A DNA stretch of 64,000 bases, from positions 713,419 through 777,418 of the forward strand of contig NZ_CP053069.1 of assembly GCF_013003965.1 (NCBI RefSeq), given 5' to 3'. The first letter of the stretch is position 1; every line of letters starts with the position of its first letter. Below the pieces are notes generated by a model that saw only the letters and a list, made by a program, of their open reading frames with translations, did not search any database and was not told where the DNA came from. Origin of the DNA: Usitatibacter rugosus (GTDB lineage Bacteria; Pseudomonadota; Gammaproteobacteria; Burkholderiales; Usitatibacteraceae). Position numbers and translations under genes: made by a program. Positions 34,788 through 41,834 of this stretch are shown in pieces.

Positions 34788-35911
34788 CACCGGACACGGC
34801 CACCCCCTCCCTCCCTCCCACGCCGCCGTCGCGGCGCGCGGAATTCCGTTTCGACGGCGATGCGCGGGAGTACTTCCGCATCTGGATCGTGAATCTCTTC
34901 CTCTCGGTGGTGACGCTCGGGATCTATTCGGCGTGGGCGAAGGTCCGCAAGAAGCGCTACTTCGCGGGCAACACCTGGGTCGCCGGTGCGAACTTCGACT
35001 ATCACGGCAACCCGGTCTCGATCCTGAAAGGCCGCGCCATCGCGGTCGCCACGTTCATCGTGTATTCCGTGGTGGACAACTTCTTTCCCAAGGTGGGCTA
35101 CGCGCTGTTGCTGGCGCTGGTCTTCGCGGCGCCGTGGCTGGTGGTGCGCACGCTCCAGTTCAACGCGGCGAACACGAGCCACCGCAACGTGCGCTTCCAT
35201 TTCCACGGCCGGTATCCCGAAGCGCTGGCGGCCATCGCCCCGCTGATCGTGTGGCCGCTGATCGGGATCGCCGTCGGATGGAACATGTCCTCCCTTCCTG
35301 CCTCGGGTACCGAGTTCTTCATCCTCAGCATGCCCTTCATCGCCTTCGCGGCCGTGTATCCGCGCGTGGTGGGCGCGCTCAAGCTCTTCCACGTGCGTCA
35401 CGCCGCGTTCGGTGAGGCGCGCTTCGCGCTGGACCTCCCGATGGGCGACTTCTACCGCATCTACATCGCGGCGGCGGTGGGCGCGTTCGGCCTCTTGATC
35501 GTCGGCATGGTCCCGATCGCACTGATGGCCTCGCTCTCGCCGCTCCCCGGGCTGATGGTGGCGTGGCAGGCCGTCTACCTCGGGGTTGCCGCGGTGTTCT
35601 TGGCGTATACGCGGTCCCACGTCGCGAACCTCGTGTTCAACCAGGCGCGGATGCAGGGGGGCGTGCGATTCGTGAGCACGCTCACGACCTCGCGGCTGGC
35701 GAAGATCTACTTCGGCAACCTGCTCGCGATCGCCGTCTCCTTCGGCCTGCTCGTGCCGTGGGCCGTGATCCGCACCGCGCGCTATCGCGCCTCGTGCCTC
35801 GCCCTCGAAAGCGACGGGGAGATGGACGGCGTGCTGGCCGGCGTCTCCGAGAACGTCGGCGCCGCCGGCGACGAGATGGGCGAGCTCTTCGACGTGGACG
35901 TCTCGCTGTGA
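34784..35911 (+). CDS. yjgN: DUF898 (YjgN-like) membrane protein
   Basis: 375 residues with about eight membrane helices. FDGDAREYFRIWIVNLFLS and TLGIYSAWAKVRKKRYFAG are hallmarks of DUF898. The function is not established; it is often next to an M48 peptidase, exactly as here. The start and stop overlap the neighbouring genes by 4 nt each, so GNAT, DUF898 and M48 form one translationally coupled unit. Confidence 0.88.
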   Translation: MTPDTATPSLPPTPPSRRAEFRFDGDAREYFRIWIVNLFLSVVTLGIYSAWAKVRKKRYFAGNTWVAGANFDYHGNPVSILKGRAIAVATFIVYSVVDNFFPKVGYALLLALVFAAPWLVVRTLQFNAANTSHRNVRFHFHGRYPEALAAIAPLIVWPLIGIAVGWNMSSLPASGTEFFILSMPFIAFAAVYPRVVGALKLFHVRHAAFGEARFALDLPMGDFYRIYIAAAVGAFGLLIVGMVPIALMASLSPLPGLMVAWQAVYLGVAAVFLAYTRSHVANLVFNQARMQGGVRFVSTLTTSRLAKIYFGNLLAIAVSFGLLVPWAVIRTARYRASCLALESDGEMDGVLAGVSENVGAAGDEMGELFDVDVSL

Positions 35912-36924
35912 GCGCCTTCGACGCCGACTACTTCGACGGCCGCTCGTCGCGCCGCCACCCGGTTCGCGCCGAAGCGACGGGCGGTCTCCTTCGTGTCGCG
36001 GGCGAGAGCATCGCCCTGGAGGCCGCGCTGCCGGACCTGCGCTTCCTGCCCCGCGTGGGCGGCACGCCGCTGCGGATCGCGCTGCCGGACGGCGGCCTGC
36101 TGGTCGCGACGGATTTCAACGCGGTCGATGCGGCGGTGGGCGTTCCGCTCGAGACCGACCTTGCGCACCGGATGGAGTCGCACGCGCGCATCGTCGCGGC
36201 GGCGCTCGCCTTCATCGTGGGGCTGGGCGTCTTCGGGTACTACTACGGCATTCCCTGGGCCGCGGACCGCATTGCCGATCGCCTGCCCTACGAGGCCGAA
36301 ACCGCCCTCTCCGGAGATTTCATGGATGCGATCGACCGGGCCTTCTTCGAGCCGAGCAAGCTCGAAGCGGCACGCCGCGAAGACCTCAAGGCGGACTTCC
36401 AGGCGCTCGTGGCGGCTTCGGGGCTGCCCGCTTCGACGCGCGTGGAATTCCGCGTGAGCAAGTTGCTGGGCGCCAACGCGGTCGCGATCCCCGGCGGCAC
36501 GGTGATCATGACCGATGCCCTCGTGAAGCCGATGACCGACGCGGAGGTCGTGGGTGTCATGGCCCACGAGCTGGGCCACCTCAAGCGCCGCCACGGATTG
36601 CGCGTGGTGATCGGCGGATCGCTCTACGCCGTGCTGTCGTTCACCTTCCTGGGCGACGCGGGTGCGCTCGCTTCGCTCGCGAGCACGGCCCCGCAGATCA
36701 TCGTGCAGTCGGGGTACTCGCGCGACTACGAGCGCGAGGCGGACGCCTACGCGGTCGACCTGCTGCGCGCCGCCGGCCGTCCTCCGGGGGACTACGCCGC
36801 GGCCCTCGAGGCGCTTTCGCGGATCGTCCACAAGGACGGCGAGCGCCGCGGCTCCGAGTGGACCTACCTGTCCTCCCATCCGGACCTCGCGGAACGGATC
36901 GAGCGCGCACGGGAGGCGAAATGA
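35908..36924 (+). CDS. M48 family membrane metallopeptidase
   Basis: 338 residues: an N-terminal soluble part, a membrane helix (about 94-113) and a C-terminal M48 domain with zinc motif HELGH (220-224) and third ligand Glu277 in EREAD. It probably faces the periplasm and degrades or processes envelope proteins (Oma1/HtpX relative). The start is GTG 35908, overlapping the DUF898 stop. The paired occurrence with DUF898 suggests a shared function. Confidence 0.88.
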   Translation: MSAFDADYFDGRSSRRHPVRAEATGGLLRVAGESIALEAALPDLRFLPRVGGTPLRIALPDGGLLVATDFNAVDAAVGVPLETDLAHRMESHARIVAAALAFIVGLGVFGYYYGIPWAADRIADRLPYEAETALSGDFMDAIDRAFFEPSKLEAARREDLKADFQALVAASGLPASTRVEFRVSKLLGANAVAIPGGTVIMTDALVKPMTDAEVVGVMAHELGHLKRRHGLRVVIGGSLYAVLSFTFLGDAGALASLASTAPQIIVQSGYSRDYEREADAYAVDLLRAAGRPPGDYAAALEALSRIVHKDGERRGSEWTYLSSHPDLAERIERAREAK

Positions 36925-38672
36925 GCGTCCGCATGCCGCATCCGGTCCCCGTCGAACCGGCCGACACGATCGCCGATGTCTTCGCGCGCCGCGTCGCGCT
37001 GACGCCCGGTGCGTTCGCCTACCGGGAGTACGACCCCTCGATCCAGACCTGGCGCGGCCACAAGTGGTCCGAGATCGCCCGCGACGCCGGGCGCGTCCGC
37101 GCGGCGCTGCTCGCCGAAGGCCTCCAGGCCGGCGACCGCGTGGCGATCATGCTTCGCAACTGCTGCGACTGGGTGGCGTTCGACCAGGGTGCGCACGCCG
37201 AAGGCATCGTCGTGGTGCCGCTCTACGTCGAGGACCGGCCGGAGAACTTCGCCTACATCCTCGACAACGCGGGCGTCCAGGTGATCCTCGTGGAGGGCGA
37301 AGAGCACGTGAAGCGCCTTCGCGAGGTCGCCACGAGCACGCCGACGCTGAAGCGCATCGTCACCGTGAAGGACGTGAGTGGGGACGATCCTCGCGTGCGT
37401 TCGCTCGCGCAGTGGCTCCCCGCAGAGCCTTCGACGGCGCCACCCGTGCGAGTAGGTGGCAACACGCTGGCCACCATCGTCTACACCTCGGGCACCACCG
37501 GCAAGCCGAAGGGCGTGATGCTCTCGCACCAGAACATGCTGCAGAACGTGAAGTCCGCGCTCGGCGCCTACCAGGTCTATACGAGCGACGTGTTCCTCTC
37601 GTTCCTCCCGCTGTCTCACATGTTCGAGCGCACGGTGGGTTATTACCTCACGATGACCGCGGGTGCCCTCGTGACGTTCGCGCGCTCCACGCAGCAGCTC
37701 ACGGAAGACTTCAAGACGGCCCGGCCCACGGTGATCGTCTCCGTGCCGCGCATCTTCGAGCGCCTGCACGCGGGCGTGCACGCGAGCCTCTCCGATGCCT
37801 CGCCGATGAAGAAGCGGCTCTTCGAGCTCACGCATCGCACCGGCTGGGCGATCTTCGAGTGGCGCCAGGGCCGCGGCGCGTTCTACCCGAGCTTCCTGCT
37901 GTGGCCGCTGCTCAAGTCGCTGGTGGCGTCGAAGCTGCTCGACCGCATGGGCGGAAGGCTGCGCCTGTGCATCAGCGGCGGTGCGGCGCTGAACCCGAGC
38001 ATCTCGCACACCTTCATCGGGCTGGGCCTGCCGATCTGCCAGGGCTACGGGCTCACCGAGGCGGCGCCGATCATCAGCGGCAACCGCCTCGAGAAGAACG
38101 ATCCCACGAGCATCGGCAGCCCGCTGCCGGGCGTGGAGATCGCGTTCGACGAGGCCGGGGCGCTGCTCGCGAAAGGCCCCAACATCATGCTGGGCTACTG
38201 GAAGAACGAGGAGGCGACGGCGAAGGTGCTGAACGCCTCGGGCTGGCTCAACACCGGCGACCGCGCGCGGATCGAGAACGGCTTCCTCTACATCACCGGG
38301 CGCATCAAGGAGATCATCGTGCTCGGCAACGGCGAGAAGGTGCCGCCCGTGGACATGGAGCTCGCCGTCCAGCTGGACCCGCTCTTCGAGCAGGTGATGA
38401 TCGTCGGGGAGGGCAAGCCCTACCTCGGAGCGCTCGTCGTCCTCAGCAAGGAAGCGGCCGCGAAGGGCCCGGTCGACGAGAAGGCGCTCACCGCCCGCGT
38501 CGGCGCGCTCGTGAAAGGCTTTCCCGGCTACGCGCAGATTCGCCGCATCGCCATCGTTCCCGAGCGCTGGACGGTGGAAAACGGCATGCTCACGCCCACG
38601 CTGAAGCTGAAGCGCGGCCCCATCGGCGAAAAGCACCAGGACCTGATCGACCAGATCTACAAAGGCCACTAA
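36921..38672 (+). CDS. long-chain acyl-CoA synthetase (AMP-binding)
   Basis: 583 residues, adenylate-forming family: the P-loop YTSGTTGKPKGV, QGYGLTEAAPII (A5), NTGDRARIENGFLYITGR (A7/A8 hinge) and the C-terminal lysine region NGMLTPTLKLKR. It activates fatty acids to acyl-CoA, feeding the beta-oxidation enzymes around it; chain-length specificity cannot be read. The FAA1-like KEIIVLGNGEKVPP motif supports the long-chain group. ATG 36921 with GGGAGG upstream overlaps the M48 stop by 4 nt. Confidence 0.92.
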   Translation: MSVRMPHPVPVEPADTIADVFARRVALTPGAFAYREYDPSIQTWRGHKWSEIARDAGRVRAALLAEGLQAGDRVAIMLRNCCDWVAFDQGAHAEGIVVVPLYVEDRPENFAYILDNAGVQVILVEGEEHVKRLREVATSTPTLKRIVTVKDVSGDDPRVRSLAQWLPAEPSTAPPVRVGGNTLATIVYTSGTTGKPKGVMLSHQNMLQNVKSALGAYQVYTSDVFLSFLPLSHMFERTVGYYLTMTAGALVTFARSTQQLTEDFKTARPTVIVSVPRIFERLHAGVHASLSDASPMKKRLFELTHRTGWAIFEWRQGRGAFYPSFLLWPLLKSLVASKLLDRMGGRLRLCISGGAALNPSISHTFIGLGLPICQGYGLTEAAPIISGNRLEKNDPTSIGSPLPGVEIAFDEAGALLAKGPNIMLGYWKNEEATAKVLNASGWLNTGDRARIENGFLYITGRIKEIIVLGNGEKVPPVDMELAVQLDPLFEQVMIVGEGKPYLGALVVLSKEAAAKGPVDEKALTARVGALVKGFPGYAQIRRIAIVPERWTVENGMLTPTLKLKRGPIGEKHQDLIDQIYKGH

Positions 38673-38676
38673 GACC

Positions 38677-39525
38677 ATGAAGCAACTCGCAGGGAAGGTC
38701 GCCGTCGTCACGGGCGGCGGCAGCGGCATCGGCCGCGAGCTGGCGCTGGCGTGCGCGGCAGAAGGCATGAAAGTGGTGCTCGCGGACATCGACGAGCCCG
38801 GCATGGTGGAAACCGCACGCCTCACGAACGCGGAGACCATGGCGGTGCGCTGCAACGTCGCGAAGGCGGAGGACGTCGAGTCGCTCGCCGAGCGCGTGTA
38901 CGAAGCGCACGGCGCCGCGCACTTGCTCTTCAACAACGCGGGCGTCTCAGTCGCGGGGCCGACCTGGACCACCACCCTCCAGGATTGGGAGTGGGTGATG
39001 GGCATCAACCTCATGGGTGTCGTGCACGGCATCCACGCCTTCGTTCCACGCATGCTGAAGCAGGGCGGCGAGGCGCACGTGGTGAGCACGGCCTCGGCGG
39101 CGGGCACGCTCTCCGTTCCCGGCTCCTCCGTCTACTGCGTGAGCAAGCACGGCGTGGTCACGATGTCCGAATGCCTGCACCACGAGCTGCGGCAGGCGAA
39201 GTCGGCGATCGGCGTCTCGGTGCTGTGTCCGGCGTTCGTGCCGACGGGCATCGCGGATTCGCAGCGCAGCCGCCCGGCGGAGCTCGCCGAGACCAACCCG
39301 CTCGCTGCACCCTACGCGGCGTGGGCCAAGAAGGCCGTCGAGAAGGGCAAGATCAGCGCGGCCGAGGTGGCCGCGATGACGCTCGCGGCCGTGAAGGACA
39401 ACCGCTTCTACATCTTCACGCATCCGCACACGCGCGATGCGATCGAGGTCCGCATGCAGGACGTCCTCCAGCAGCGCGAGCCCACCAACCCCACGCCCTC
39501 GAAGACGGCGGGAGAGAACCTGTGA
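38677..39525 (+). CDS. short-chain dehydrogenase/reductase
   Basis: 282 residues, classical SDR: TGGGSGIG (NAD(P) binding), NNAG, catalytic Ser in STASAAGT and Tyr/Lys in YCVSKHG. The C-terminal part contains HPHTRDAIEVRMQDVL. It probably oxidises or reduces a lipid-related alcohol or ketone, since it sits between an acyl-CoA synthetase and an MDR reductase. It overlaps the following gene by 4 nt. Confidence 0.9.
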   Translation: MKQLAGKVAVVTGGGSGIGRELALACAAEGMKVVLADIDEPGMVETARLTNAETMAVRCNVAKAEDVESLAERVYEAHGAAHLLFNNAGVSVAGPTWTTTLQDWEWVMGINLMGVVHGIHAFVPRMLKQGGEAHVVSTASAAGTLSVPGSSVYCVSKHGVVTMSECLHHELRQAKSAIGVSVLCPAFVPTGIADSQRSRPAELAETNPLAAPYAAWAKKAVEKGKISAAEVAAMTLAAVKDNRFYIFTHPHTRDAIEVRMQDVLQQREPTNPTPSKTAGENL

Positions 39526-40532
39526 CCGAGACCAACAAGCAGTTCCGCCTCGCCGCCCGCCCGGTCGGCATGCCCAAGCGCACCGACTGGAACGTCGTCA
39601 CCGAGCCCGCGAAGGAGCCCGGCGAGGGCGAGGTCGTGGTGAAGGTGCTGCTCCTCTCGCTCGACCCCGCGATGCGCGGCTGGATGAACGAGGGCAAGTC
39701 GTACATCCGCCCGGTGGAGATCGACGAGGTGATGCGCGCCGGCGGCGTGGGTGTGGTCACCGCTTCGAAGAGCACGAAGTTCAAGCCCGGCGACCACGTC
39801 GTCGGCACGCTCGGCGTCCAGCAAGTGGCCGTGGTGCACGAGAAGACGCTCACGCGCGTGGATCCGCGCATGGCGCCGCTGCCGGTCTTCCTCTCCACGC
39901 TGGGCATGCCCGGCATGACGGCGTACTTCGGCCTGCTGGAAGTGGGCCAGGCGAAGAGCGGCGAGACGGTCGTGGTCTCGGGCGCGGCCGGTGCGGTCGG
40001 CCAGGTGGTCGGCCAGATCGCGAAGATCAAGGGCTGCACCGTGATCGGCATCGCCGGCGGCGCGGACAAGTGCAAGTACGTGAAGGAGGAGCTCGCCTTC
40101 GACGCGTGCATCGACTACAAGTCCGAGGACGTGAAGAAGGCGCTGCGCACGCATTGCCCCAAGGGCATCGACGTCTACTTCGACAACGTCGGCGGCGACA
40201 TCCTCGAGGCGGCGCTCGCGAACCTCGCCCGCCACGCGCGCATCGTCGTGTGCGGCGCGATCTCGCAGTACAACAACGCGGGGCCGATGAAGGGCCCGGC
40301 GAACTACCTCTCGCTGCTCGTGAACCGCGCGCGGATGGAAGGCATGGTCGTCTTCGACTACGCCGACCGGTATGCGGAAGCGGCGAAGGAGATGGCCGGC
40401 TGGATGGCGCAAGGCAAGTTGAAGAGCCGCGAGGACGTCGTGTCCGGCCTCGACGATTTCCCGGAGCGACTGCTGATGCTGTTCCGCGGCGAGAACTTCG
40501 GGAAGCTCGTGCTGAAAGTCGCCGACGCGTGA
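39522..40532 (+). CDS. zinc-free NADP-dependent MDR oxidoreductase (CurA/PTGR-like)
   Basis: 336 residues of the leukotriene B4 dehydrogenase/CurA subgroup of medium-chain reductases: LSLDPAMRGWMNE, SGAAGAVGQVVGQIAK (dinucleotide loop), VYFDNVGGDILEAAL and CGAISQYN. Zinc ligands are absent, as in the family. It reduces alpha,beta-unsaturated ketones or aldehydes with NADPH, plausibly clearing lipid-derived enones. The start is GTG 39522, in the 4-nt overlap with the SDR. Confidence 0.92.
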   Translation: MTETNKQFRLAARPVGMPKRTDWNVVTEPAKEPGEGEVVVKVLLLSLDPAMRGWMNEGKSYIRPVEIDEVMRAGGVGVVTASKSTKFKPGDHVVGTLGVQQVAVVHEKTLTRVDPRMAPLPVFLSTLGMPGMTAYFGLLEVGQAKSGETVVVSGAAGAVGQVVGQIAKIKGCTVIGIAGGADKCKYVKEELAFDACIDYKSEDVKKALRTHCPKGIDVYFDNVGGDILEAALANLARHARIVVCGAISQYNNAGPMKGPANYLSLLVNRARMEGMVVFDYADRYAEAAKEMAGWMAQGKLKSREDVVSGLDDFPERLLMLFRGENFGKLVLKVADA

Positions 40533-41338
40533 GCGGCGTCCGGATCTTCCAGATCTACTACTCGGAAGGGACGCGCGCTTCGGGGGACAAGGGGTTCGAG
40601 GGGCTCGACAACCTCGCGAACCCCAGGCCGGACTGGCGGGAGTACTGGCCGATCCGGAATTTCCTGCTCGGCAACGCGATCGAGGACGCCGCGTTCTATG
40701 GCTTCTTCTCGCCCAAGTTCGCCGACAAGACGGGACTCGATGCGGCCGCTGTCCGGAACTTCGTCGAGCAGCACGGCGATGCCGACGTCCTCCTCTTCTC
40801 GCCGTTCTTCGACCAGATGGCCTACCCGAGGAACATCTTCGATCAAGGCAACTGGCAGCATCCCGGCACGATGGACACCTTCAAGGAGTGCGCGCGGCTC
40901 GCCGAGCCCACGGTCGATTTCGATTCGCTGGTGATGGATTCGTCGAACACGGTCTTCTGCAACTACTTCGTCGCGAAGGGCGCGTTCTGGCGGGAGTGGC
41001 TCGAGCGGTGCGAGCGGATCTTCCGCATTGCGGAGGAGGGCACGAGCGACCTCGCCCGGCGGCTGAACGAGGCGACCCGCCACGACGAGGGGGGTGTGCC
41101 GACCAAAGTCTTCGTCATCGAGCGCGTCGCCTCGCTGATGCTCTCCGTCAAGGGGCGCTGGAACGCCCGGGCGCGCAACCCGCTCTCGTTGCCGTGGTCC
41201 ACCTCGCCGATCGCGAGGTTTCCGATGGAGATGGCGGTCCTGGATGCGTTGAAGGTTGCCTACAGCGCGCAGGGTCATCCCGAATACCTGGCGGCCTTCG
41301 CACAACTGCGCCAGGCCATCGACCGGCAACTCCGTTAG
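40529..41338 (+). CDS. unrecognised protein, possibly glycosyltransferase-like
   Basis: 269 residues without signal peptide or membrane segment, rich in Phe/Trp/Tyr. Visible features: RIFQIYYSEGT at the N-terminus, EYWPIRNFL, FYGFFSPKFADKTGL and MDSSNTVFCNYFVAKGAFW. The FFSPKF...KTG pattern recalls proteins I associate with polysaccharide gene clusters, but I cannot assign it. The start is GTG 40529, overlapping the MDR stop by 4 nt, so it is translated with lipid genes. It is the last gene before the 41352 promoter and operator. Confidence 0.7.
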   Translation: MSGVRIFQIYYSEGTRASGDKGFEGLDNLANPRPDWREYWPIRNFLLGNAIEDAAFYGFFSPKFADKTGLDAAAVRNFVEQHGDADVLLFSPFFDQMAYPRNIFDQGNWQHPGTMDTFKECARLAEPTVDFDSLVMDSSNTVFCNYFVAKGAFWREWLERCERIFRIAEEGTSDLARRLNEATRHDEGGVPTKVFVIERVASLMLSVKGRWNARARNPLSLPWSTSPIARFPMEMAVLDALKVAYSAQGHPEYLAAFAQLRQAIDRQLR

Positions 41339-41351
41339 CGGCTCTCCAGGG

Positions 41352-41381
41352 TCGACGCCCGATTTCGAGTTCGGGTACACT
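41352..41381 (+). promoter_or_regulatory. candidate promoter of the thioesterase-fadN-fadA block
   Basis: TCGACG (41352-41357) and TACACT (41376-41381) with an 18-nt spacer, placed against the palindromic operator in nearly the same way as at the psrA promoter. The -35 is weak. Confidence 0.45.
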
Positions 41382-41411
41382 TCAAACGCTCGTTTGAATC
41401 GCTCGTTTCAA
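41381..41411. promoter_or_regulatory. PsrA-type operator upstream of the second fad block
   Basis: Perfect 18-bp palindrome TTCAAACG-CT-CGTTTGAA (41381-41398) followed by an extra half-site TCGCTCGTTTCAA (to 41411). It is the same architecture as 25627-25657: palindrome plus downstream half-site at the same spacing. CAAAC-N4-GTTTG matches the PsrA consensus. Confidence 0.8.
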
Positions 41412-41426
41412 TTCCCCCAGGGACCC

Positions 41427-41834
41427 ATGGCCACGCAGCTTCCCGAAGGCGAACAGCCGATGCTTCGCATCATCCCCATGCCGGCGGACACCAACGCCAA
41501 CGGCACGATCTTCGGGGGATGGGTCATGTCGCACGTCGACCTCGCGGGCAGCGTCCCGGCGGTGAAGCGTGCCGCCGGCCCGGTGGTCACCGTGGCCGTC
41601 AATTCCTTCACGTTCCGCGAGCCCGTGTTCGTGGGCGACCTCGTGAGCTTCTACGCCCGCGTCTGCAAGACCGGGCGCACTTCCATCACCATCGACGTCG
41701 AAGTGTTCGCCCAGCGCGGACGCGGGGCCGGCACGGAAGTCGTGCAGGTCACCGAGGCCCAACTCACCTACGTGGCCATCGACGAGAACCGCAAGCCCCG
41801 GCCGCTCCCGGGCGCAGGAGAGATCAATGCCTGA
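41427..41834 (+). CDS. yciA: acyl-CoA thioesterase (YciA-like hotdog)
   Basis: 135 residues, hotdog fold of the YciA/BACH type: PMPADTNANGTIFGGWVMSHVD split around the helix Asp, VAVNSFTFREPVFVGDLVSF, and QLTYVAIDENRKPRPLP at the C-terminus. It hydrolyses acyl-CoAs of broad chain length. ATG 41427 is chosen: the frame is open to 41256, but that part spans the operator. It overlaps the next gene by 8 nt and is the first gene of the second fad operon. Confidence 0.9.
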   Translation: MATQLPEGEQPMLRIIPMPADTNANGTIFGGWVMSHVDLAGSVPAVKRAAGPVVTVAVNSFTFREPVFVGDLVSFYARVCKTGRTSITIDVEVFAQRGRGAGTEVVQVTEAQLTYVAIDENRKPRPLPGAGEINA

